NCBI GenBank assembly: GCA_014706295.1
Contig: JACSVZ010000002.1
Location: 108,620,547 to 108,684,546, forward strand
Length of the DNA stretch: 64,000 bases
Reading direction: 5' to 3'
Origin: Lycocorax pyrrhopterus obiensis
Lineage: Eukaryota; Chordata; Aves; Passeriformes; Paradisaeidae
Below the pieces are notes generated by a model that worked only from the letters and a program-made list of their open reading frames with translations, had not been told where the DNA came from and did no database searches. Shown here piece by piece: positions 54,010 to 64,000 of this stretch. Each line of letters starts with the position of its first letter. Positions within the stretch are counted from its first letter, which is position 1. The translations under genes were made by a program, and so were the position numbers.

Positions 54010-56741
54010 TCATCCGAAAAGTCACAGGATGACGCCATCCTATGAGACAGATTTCTCTGCAGCTCCCTCCCTAAACACACACGACCTATCAAAACTCCTG
54101 CTCTACATCCCTGCCAGCCGGGTTCTGTATTTACAGAAGGAAAAGACATCAATAACTTTTGCCTTGCTTGCTTGCCATGTTAGCTCAGTTGTAACAGTTC
54201 CCCCTCCAGCCCCCAGAAGGAAAAGGGACAGTCTGTCTGAAAGAGATTTCACAGACTAATTATAGAAAGCTCATGGCAATTTCTTCCCTCACAAATTCCC
54301 ATGCAGATTTAGTTCATCTAACAAGTCATAATGTCTGTAAAGGAAAAAGTGGGGACGAACTTGAAACAAAGTGAAGCCAAAAGCAGAAGAATCCACCAAA
54401 CGAAAAGAAGCGTGTGGTAGCCCATAACCAAATTCCCCAAGCATTAACGACTGTCCTTCTTTGCAAGAGTCTTCATCTGCTACTAGCGTGAACTATGATC
54501 CAGGTAAGAGTCATGGGATGGTTGCACTGGTGACTGCTTCATTCCTAGCAGTCACATGTGCTTGCTTTCTTCTGCACCTGGTACTCTGTATGAAAATTCA
54601 TGCACTGTTACGTAAGAGATTAACAAAAGGCATCATCGCCCATATGAACCATCAACTCAAAATATACCATTTTCCAGAATTTAATAAAAATTCTTCTCCC
54701 AAGTTTGCACAGAAGGGAAAACATATTTTTTAGCTGATTAAACATAGCCTTTACAACTCCCTTCTCTTTATTCTTTTCTCCCATCAAGGGATAAGTTCAA
54801 GCCCAGATGGGTGGTATTAAAACTGTAAAATTCCTACTTTAGGAAAACTGGTGTGAAGTTCCAGATTGCAATTACAGACTACAGCCTAAGAGACACACTT
54901 TGAGCTTCTTAACTGTCCTTAAAGACTTTTAACTGTATGGTTTTCTGTGGGCCTGTCATGGTAGGCAAGGGGTGAAGCAGCTTCTCACTTTATTCATGCC
55001 TTGCTCAGTGCCTAGAAACAGGCACTGTTTCCCTGCCCCAACCTTGCTGGCAGCGGCTCACCAGCTGGGTAGGCTGTAGTGTTCATGCAACTCCTCCCTT
55101 TTGAATTCTGAAGTTAGACCTCATGAAAAAGGAGAACAGCTGTCTCTTGGGAACGCAGGAGCCACATTTCCAATTTCCTTGTAGCTAATGCTTAGGGTAG
55201 CTTCAAATCGTTAGAAATGAGGGATCAGACCGGAGCCTCGAGTGCAGCCCTGAATACACCTCAGATTCCCAGTGGGGATCAGCCTTTTTCTCTCAGCTTC
55301 CCAGTGGTTAAGTTAGGCAGCTTTTAAGACCCTCTCCCAATGCACTTAAGTCTTTCCAGCATCATGCAAATGAGCCCAGCACTCCACTGTACCAGCCAAG
55401 AGCTCAGGCAAAGTAATTCAAGCAATGCCAAGCAAATCCTGTGTGATTCAGGCCATCTCCCAGTCTTCTGGGAACCAGTTTCCTGGCTGCTATTCCACCC
55501 TTCCCTCAACTGCAATCTTTCAAAAAGTCATCCTCCCCAGTTAATTTCTTTTGTATGAGCCTCTAGAACTTTTTCCTAATTGATGCAACATCAATTGGTT
55601 TTTTTGCTGCCCATGGACATCTGAAACAAGCAAACAAAATGAAACAAAAAAACCAACCACCACCTTACAGTGAATGCTTGTAAGGTCACAGCTGAATTTC
55701 AGCAAGTTTCAAGTCTGCAGACTTTGAGTAACAGCCAAGAGCTGTGGAAGTCTGAGAGAAACATGTGATACTCCAAGTCATCAGTTGTAAAAGCTGCAAG
55801 TTTTCCCTCTCTCTTCCTACCTCCTTTCTCACAAATAAAACACATGCAATGCTGAGGCAAATCTTAAGGTTTTTCTTTTTAAAACAAGGGTAAGATTACA
55901 CTTGTGCTGAAGTCAAGGTAGAGGAGAGCAAGACAGCTGTATCTAAAAGGATACAGCTCTTCCCACCTAGTAGCTGACTGTAATAGGATTGAAAGATATC
56001 ACTGTCATCACAAGCTTTTAAGGTACCCTTTAAGGAACCAAGCAAATCCCATGAAACCAAGCACATTTTATAGTAGAACTGGTGTCTACAAACCACAGAT
56101 TCTTACTCCAGGTTAGAAAGCAAGACAGAAAATGCAAGTATTTTCTTTCCATGAACTTCTGGGACACAATCAGACTTTTCCTCCATTACTTGGAATATTA
56201 CTACCCTGTGAACTAATCCTACTTTTCTCATTACATCAAAGAGCAACAGTCTTTGAGGGCTGCAGACTCTTACAGCAGTTCCAGTTTTGCTGTCTGGTCC
56301 ATCTGAAATATCTGAAAGGTAAATTGGAACTAAAGGAGTGTTGAATGTGGTAACTTTAGAAAGCTGGATACAAACTTTGATATAACCACCCACCAAACAG
56401 AACATCACGCAAATTCTACAAGTTCTGTAGGGGATACCAGAAATCTCTCATAGACATAAGGTTGTACATACGCAAAGAAAGAAAGAGTTTCACAGTCTGC
56501 TGATTTTAACTTATGAGAATGGTAACTTTAGGGAAACTAGACACTGCAGCAAAGTCTGGCTGGGTCCAGAGAGATGAAGTCAAAAGTGAAAGATTCTCAG
56601 CAGTGCAACCTGATGAAGAATTGCACAGCGTCGTTTCACTCGACGCTAAATTTGAATCATCTCTCCACACTGAAAAGGTATTGCTGATCCATAGCTTCCA
56701 TTTTGGGAAGCTGTCAGCACACGACTCTAGAAGAAAGGGTT

Positions 56742-56750
56742 GGGGGGGGG
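56742..56750. repeat. G9 run in G-rich context
   Basis: Nine consecutive G preceded by gggtt and followed by aaggg. It is a potential G-quadruplex on the plus (non-transcript) strand. Confidence 0.75.
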
Positions 56751-57736
56751 AAGGGAAGACATATGTATTCTTTCCTTAACAGTTATAAAACAAAATGCAA
56801 AGTAGATGAGATTCTCCAACACAGGTGATCTGACAAAAGGGGAATATTTCATTAAAATTAGGTAAAAAGCTGCTGCTTCACCAGACTGGCTAATAGGGGG
56901 AGATGAAAGAACAGGAAGAACAAGTGCACCCAGAGATGCAAAAGAAAGAAACAATTTTTGCCAGCAATCTCATTGACTGCATTTTGATTCTGCAATTTGA
57001 TATTGCACTGTAGATCAATGGAGAAGTGTTTGCCAAAATTTAAATGGGCACAGAAAGTAACAAACAGACAGGACCATGGGAAAGTCTGACAACTTGAAGG
57101 TAGCTCTTCAAGGGGAAATAAAAGAGGAATATGGATATTTGCTTGTATATAAGAAGAGTTCATCCAGTTTTTCAAGGTGACAGGTTTGAGAAGCCAGGAA
57201 TATGAAGAATTTCCAGACTACAAAGCTGTCATTTCCTAGAATAAAAAAACCTAAGTCTTTGTGGGGAAAATGAGGCAGCAACAAACTAAAATCAAGTCAA
57301 TAAATATATTTTAAAGCATAAACATTTCCAGAAAAGCATGCAATGATGCTATATGGGCAATTAAAAGTGTTACAGACATTACTGATCTCAGAGTTGAGGA
57401 GGCACAAACTGTTCAATAAAGTGAATGCCCTCTCTCTCTGCAATATTCCGGCAGTACTTTACAATTAGACTTTTAAATGAATACCAAATACACTTTCTTC
57501 TACATGTTTATGGGGAGAGAAAGGTTGCAGTTCTCAAGAAACTTCACACAGTCAAGTATTCAGAACTACAGAAGTCATATTTCTCTTTTAAAAGCATGAA
57601 GGCTATATGCTGGTGGAAATGCTTTCTCTTTTTAGAAGAACTTGTGAAGAAAAGTTTTCAAACCTCCAATTGCTTTTCAGATGCACAACCCTTTTCAAGA
57701 AAAAAAAAAGAAAAAACAACCCAAAACTTGAGTACT

Positions 57737-57754
57737 GGGGTGGGGGGGGGGGGG
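57737..57754. repeat. G4-T-G13 run, G-quadruplex candidate
   Basis: GGGG at 57737-57740, T, then 13 G at 57742-57754, with a further GGG at about 57765. It fits a G-quadruplex on the plus strand and is C-rich in the GAREM1 transcript. The homopolymer length may be miscalled. Confidence 0.85.
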
Positions 57755-60700
57755 TTAAATGTGTGGGTAGGTTGTTTTCTTGGTTTTCTTCTGAGGATAT
57801 CCATTCATTAATAATTTACCAGCCCATGTACACAGTGCCTCTCTCAGGAGCACTGCATTCAGGCTCTGCTCTCTAGAAAATGACATTCAACTGTAGAGCA
57901 CAAAAGCCTCAGGAGAACTATGTGATAGCTCGGTGCCAGGGTAAGTTCAAAGCAAAACACAAATCAGAGTGCAAAACGTTTTGTATCAGGGAGTGGTGTG
58001 CCTGTTGGCTGGAAAGGACTCACCTAAGTTCTCTACTCCAGAGCAGTGTGTCCCTCCCTGCCTTAGATCTCACCCTTCTCTTTGAACTTAGAATTACTCC
58101 ATGGGAGCTGCGCTGCTCAGCTCACTCAGAAGAGCAGGCATAGCTCTCCCTGGCACCACCTGCTCTTCCCAGGGAGGCAAAGCTCCGGACAAAGCGCTCT
58201 TTGTCCAGCACCACCTTCCTTGATCAGCAGACAGCATTAAATTGCCTCTGAGGGAGTGGAGAGTCTGAAGTGAACTTAAGCAGGCTCCCCCTCTGTCCCC
58301 AAAGTAACACAAGCTGGCAGCAGATACCATAATGCTGACAAGCAAAGGATGTGTGCCAGTCTAATGTTTTCTCTTCCCCCCAGGGCCAAGAAGAGAGCTC
58401 TACAGCAAGCTTACAGAAGACCCAACACACTAGAAACATCTAAGAGTGCTCAGCATCAACAAAGGAAAAATCTGAGCTCTTCCAGGCCTTGGATGCATCG
58501 GGTTCAGCATGGCTAAAGAGAAACAGCAGCTGCTGTTGCTGTCATCATCTCAAGACAACTGGGAGATGCCTAACTCACACCATGCTCTCCTCCCTCAGTG
58601 TCCAAGGAATGGCTATTCCAGAGTGGATAGCAATAGGCCTGCAGGGGTGGCCAACCTGTGCCTTGGAGGCAGCCATGCCTTTGGACCTGAGAGAGAAACT
58701 TCTGCAGCTGCATGTTGCCAAATCTCAGGGAGCTCTCCTGCTCTCCAGCTGCCAAGACAAGTTCACTCCTGAGAAGACCTGCAGAGAGCGTCTTCCTCCG
58801 TGTTAGCAGGACACAGGGAGGAACAGGCCCATCAGGCACCGCTCCGTGATGAACAAATCAAACCAGTGGGAACAGGTTTCAGTAGGGTGTTTGTTGTTCA
58901 CCAGTTCCAACACCAGAGAAGGGCCTTCTGACTCATTCCCATCCAACACCCCACCTGGGGAAGGTCCACATGACAAGGTTTTGTATTTCCTCATTTAAAA
59001 GACATTAAGAAAGCTATCAGCACTCTTAGGTAAGCAACCAGAGCAGGGCACCAGTGATTACTCTGTATTAGCAGTTGCACACCTTCACTCTGTGGTAGAG
59101 AGGTGTGAGTTCACAGGAATATTTTCAACATCCCGGATGTGTTACGGTGTGGCACACCCTGGAATAGGGTGTTACTTTCTAATATCTTTACAGAAGTATT
59201 TTTGTTATTAGTTGCCTCCTACGTGCACACAGATGGCAGCAGAGACGCAAGAGGCATTCCCTCCAAACTCTGGGCAAAACTGAGTAGAAGATTACAAAAA
59301 AAGAAAAGGATTTTTATATTTGTATGTTTGGGTTTTTTTTAACGCAATCTCAAAGCAACAGTTTTCCTCTCAGGACAGAAAAAAACCAAACAGACAGTTA
59401 AGAAAATGAACCATCAGTTGCAACAACAGTGATAAGGCCCTAAAAACCCCCAACATTAAAAGTCCTGTAATGATTTGATTAAACGTGGGAGTGCGTTTTT
59501 GGGGCAAAACTACCTAAATGCTGCCAACCCATCCCAAAGTACTTTTTTCTTTCATTGCATGCACTCACCAACACTAGCATGGCCTTTGAAAGAAAAGACT
59601 GCACTGTGTAGGTGGGGGTATGCACACACTCCACAGCCTTCTGTGCCACTTTTCCTGTACAGCAGGTTTTAAGCAACCACATCCAGCTTGATCATCCACT
59701 TTCACATCAATAATCTGCACACATAAACAACTGTGGCCACGTAGCACAGGCATTTGCAACAGACGGAACCATTTACAGTCAGAGCAGAACACCTCTGCGG
59801 CTTGAGCTGATGAATCCTCAAGAACACTTTAGATAGTTTTGAGCTGTAGAGTCCTGGAAGGTAATGCAAGAAGAGTCAGACAACAGCCAAGGGCCGCAGT
59901 ATTAAAACTCTGAGAGAGCGTCTTCAGTGCCTTTCAGTTATCACAGAATACATCTGAGATGTGGTCACCAGCATATCCCTGGGACACATCCTCCTATGCA
60001 GAACCTCTGCAGAAGAATGAAAAGTATCCTCGGCAAGCAGCAGCACGGCCAAGTGTAATTCTGCAAGGCACCAACATGCCCTGTATCTTCCAAATTCAGA
60101 TCACAAACCAGTGTTTTCCAGAGGCTACCAGGGGAGACATTTATCAAGGTAAAGGATACCGTGCTGCCTAAGCAAAATGTAGCAGTAATATTTAACATCA
60201 GCTGGAGGGTATCAGTAATACACACTTGCTTTTAGAGGAGAAATCCAGGTATTAAGGATATCAGAGCACCAGGAACAAAACAAAACTAGTTCAGACAGAG
60301 AGCTGATAAGATCTTTCTGTAAGTATCAAATGTGAATTGTGTACCTGAGGAAAGCAAAGGACACCAAAGGAATGCCCATCTGCTGTGATGGTTTACCTTG
60401 GATTCTTGTGAAAACTGTTCTTTCACAGGACACTATCAGGACATTAATTTTGATATGCTCTCCATTCTATATGCACGTGAAGACTTCTGTCATTTTAAGA
60501 GCCAGAAACACATTAGCTATTTGGTTTTAATTACATAAAAAATTAACTTGATGCTACATTAACTTTTACTCTAAAGAGAAGCAGACTGGAGAGAATATTC
60601 AAGAGAGAATGGTTACACTAACAGCTGTCACATATGATCTTTAATAGCAAAAATTAACCATGTCTGCCATCACCAAAAGAAACAACCGGGGTAGCAATTT

Positions 60701-63050
60701 CATAGTAGGCAAAGGACCATCAGCAAGACTGCACAACTCAGGTTTTGTTAATAAAATTTCACTTAAATGTAAAACACAGCATTTCCTTTCTTTAGTAAAG
60801 CTTTATTGTATTGTTTTGTATTTGTTGTATCGTATTGTTTAATAAGTGTATCTAAATCTGATTCAGCAAGTAGCAAAGTAAGATTTACTTTATGCTCATA
60901 TTTATATATACGAGTGATGGCTTTGTGGTACTTAAGCCATAATCTCAAGAAAATAAAACCAGTTTCAGTGTCTCTTCCTGCTCAACTGTTACAACCAAAA
61001 TAATGTTGCAATTTGTGACACTGAAATTCTTCTAAGGATAAAAAAAAAAAAAAGGTATTCTACTAAAGCCAAAACAAACCTAGAAAGTAATTTCTTATGT
61101 TCCATCTCTAAGGGTCATTCTGGTAGGCAGTACATCTTAGCTGTCAGAAGTTTAAAGTTTAACCATGCCAAAAGTCAGTCCTATAATCCAGGTCAGCACC
61201 CAGCCCAGCAAGCCGGCTTAGGCAGCTCCATTAAACTTGGCCTCTCCAGAGGGGGTTCTGGATCCCAGGAGCAGTGAATGTGAGGCACTGCACAGGGCAG
61301 CACTGAAAGCACTCAGTGTTAGCTCCTGGATCTCTGCATGCTACTCCACAGCAGCACAAGTTAATCGTTAGGGTATGGAAGACACTTCTAATTGCATTCA
61401 TGTTAGCATCCAAGTGCCAAACTGCAGTGCTTTGCTAACTAATCCTTCACATGCGTAGATTCATCTCTCCTTTCATGTAGGCAAGCCCATCAGACATGCT
61501 CTGGTTCTGCACGTTAGCTCAGACCATTTTTGTGATGTTCCTTTGGCAACATTGGAGCTCATCACGCATTCAGTAAGTGCCCTTGCTAGATGGAAGTTTC
61601 TGAACTTCCAGGTATTTTCATCTCATTAATGAGGGTTTTGTGGCAAGCAACTTTCTTTGATAGCAAAATGTATTTTGCTAACTAAATGCACCCTCTTTTC
61701 CTGCATTAACACAGGCCAGGAAGAAAAGCATATTGACACTTTTGCAGTATCTCAGGGGATAGATTTTGATTTTGCTGGTGTCTGTGTAAATTTAAGATAC
61801 GGATGAATGGAAGCACGAAGAGTCAAGAAATTCTGCTTAGCATATCTTTAACTTTAAAAATTAAGATCCAAGCCTTTAGTAAACCCCTTAAGATCTTCTT
61901 TCATGCCAATAACCATTTTATTTTCCGTTCTCCTTCTTCCAGGAATCAGAGTAAGAATTTTAAAACACGGCATTCAGTTTGAAGGAAGTGAAGTGTTTAT
62001 CTGTCCACACCACTGGAACTTATGCAGCCAGGAGGTGTAAAAAAAATTGCTACTAAGCATAAGCACTAAAAACTGTTTATGCTAAGAAAGTTAACTTCAG
62101 AGAGTTTTAAAGCTGCATATATTATGACACTGTATGCCATCAGACCAAAGCTTTTAAACATATCTTAGAAAAATTAACCTTCCAGCAGTGAACTCCAAAG
62201 AGAAACAGTGCATAAGAAGGCAAGTGGTGTAATTTTCATCACTGAAATAGGGTGCATCACTGCATCACTGAAACAATTCAGCCAGGTCTTGCCCAACTCA
62301 GCACACCCTCAGTGCACAGTGTTTTAAAGGAGATGGTAGCAGAGCCAAGTACATTATTCAATTGATAACTGGTTATACAGAAGACTAACTAAAACACTAA
62401 GCCCATGTCTTTATTTTGTAGCCATGGCTCTTTCAGTTCCCACTTTCCGGCTTTTAAAAGTTTTCTACCTACTGCTGTAAGATAAGCACTTCCCACTCAC
62501 ATTGTATTGTTCTGTTCAGCTTGTGAATAAGAACACTAAACAGCAGGAGACAGTATTAAAAATAATTTCCTAGGAAAGTAAAAATAATTTGAAATCATAA
62601 AATAAATATGGATTAGTTGGATCATAGCTACTTGGAACAACAGCATTACTCTATCACCCGAAAAGACAGACAAAGACAAGGCACTCCTGAGGAGCATTAG
62701 TTTAAAATTGCAGTATTATTATGAAGAGTCCCTGGTGTTTAACATGGAAACATCAGAAAATCCGCTCCAGCTTGAGTGTAAAATCTATTCCATCTTTGAC
62801 CAAACATTTCAAGGCAATTTCAAACTTTCACACTTGTGTCTCCACATTCACACATGAGAAGTGCTGGCAACTCATTACGCTCAAATTGAAACCAATTCCT
62901 CTACACAGCTACGTGTTCTGTCAATGTGCTGCTCAATGAAATACATCTATCTAGCAGCCCTGGGAGCAAGTCAGTATCTCTTGCTCTGTAACATTACTGA
63001 AACGTTAACTCACAGACAATGGAATAAGAGGCTTAAGCTGCACTCTCTCA

Positions 63051-63359
<309 letters not shown>

Positions 63360-63827
63360 TCACATTGGTGTTTATTTTTTTCCAGACATTTTGTCAATTA
63401 AGTAAATTTCAACTCTATACAGTATTCACTTTTGAGCTTAAGCATCTTACCTTCCAGAAAACAAACATGAAGCAAAATACCCCATGCATACAATATCACA
63501 GAGATGCAATCCAGATTACTGAATAGTGGCTCTGGGGCTCCTTTTTCAGCTTTCTGCATAAGCAGACTTTTCATATTTCTATTTCTGTCTGCCTATCTCA
63601 CTCGATACAAATACTCGACAGGTCCTTTAGTTTTTAAATAAAGGAAAAAAAAAACCCAACACATTTTCATATTTTAGAAGATCAGCATCACACTACTATA
63701 CAGTAGTAACTGGATATCACACTTTCAGATACAGAGATTTCATCTTTGTTATTCTATCCCTTTGCAAGCCACTGCTTAATTAGCCATTCAGATGTCTATA
63801 AACTTAATCCTATCACTTAAGGAGGAG

Positions 63828-63830
63828 AAA

Positions 63831-63861
<31 letters not shown>

Positions 63862-63863
63862 AA
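63828..63863. repeat. (AAAT)n microsatellite
   Basis: About nine perfect 4-bp units of AAAT in intron 1, about 560 bp upstream of the exon 2 acceptor. It is likely length-polymorphic. Confidence 0.95.
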
Positions 63864-64000
63864 GATAAAAATTCACACACACCAAAGTCCCCTCTCAGAG
63901 TGAAACTCAACCAGAAGCCTAACCAGACAATGTGTAGCTCACCTTTCTAAGGCGCTCTCCTGTACTCTGGTGTCTGCCACATCCCTCCCAAACACAGCCA

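Noticed and set aside
58634..58680. Possible hAT/Charlie DNA-transposon end (caggggtggccaacctgtg)
   Set aside because: The similarity is limited to about 20 bp recalled from memory. I found no partner inverted repeat or 8-bp target duplication.
58489..58806. Overlapping open frames on both strands in a GC-richer zone
   Set aside because: Open frames in several phases reflect base composition. None matches a known protein.

Overview
This is vertebrate, almost certainly bird, nuclear DNA. It is AT-rich and intron-dominated, carries several 5'-truncated CR1 LINEs, and has no operon-like coding. A tRNA-Ile-headed SINE with a CR1-type tail at about 43.3-43.4 kb matches the TguSINE1 family described from passerines, so a songbird or close relative is the best guess.

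The only gene I can support is GAREM1 (GRB2-associated regulator of MAPK1, formerly FAM59A), on the minus strand. Two internal coding exons are present. Exon 2 (63125-63265) and exon 3 (7814-7944) encode consecutive parts of the CABIT domain and join exactly across one split glycine codon. Between them is a complete intron 2 of 55,180 bp. The window also holds the last 735 bp of intron 1 (63266-64000) and the first 7.8 kb of intron 3 (1-7813). Exon 1 with the promoter lies beyond base 64000. The exons for the rest of CABIT, the proline-rich region and the SAM domain lie before base 1.

Layout from low to high coordinate: intron 3 with two CR1 fragments (0.6-2.2 kb); exon 3 at 7.8 kb; an inverted pair of short repeat-like units at 9.7 kb; a long stretch with few recognisable elements; CR1 fragments at 30.7-31.0, 36.5 and 37.5-37.9 kb; the tRNA-derived SINE at 43.3 kb; a TA/GA microsatellite at 49.26 kb; a cluster of three CACGTG E-boxes at 52.8-52.9 kb; G-runs at 56.7 and 57.7 kb; exon 2 at 63.2 kb, with an unusual T9A9 palindrome just upstream of its 3' splice site; and an (AAAT)n array at 63.83 kb.

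I found no nested gene, no functional RNA gene and no CpG-island promoter. I found no undescribed system. The points most worth checking are the E-box cluster, the T/A palindrome next to the exon 2 acceptor, and the lineage-diagnostic SINE.
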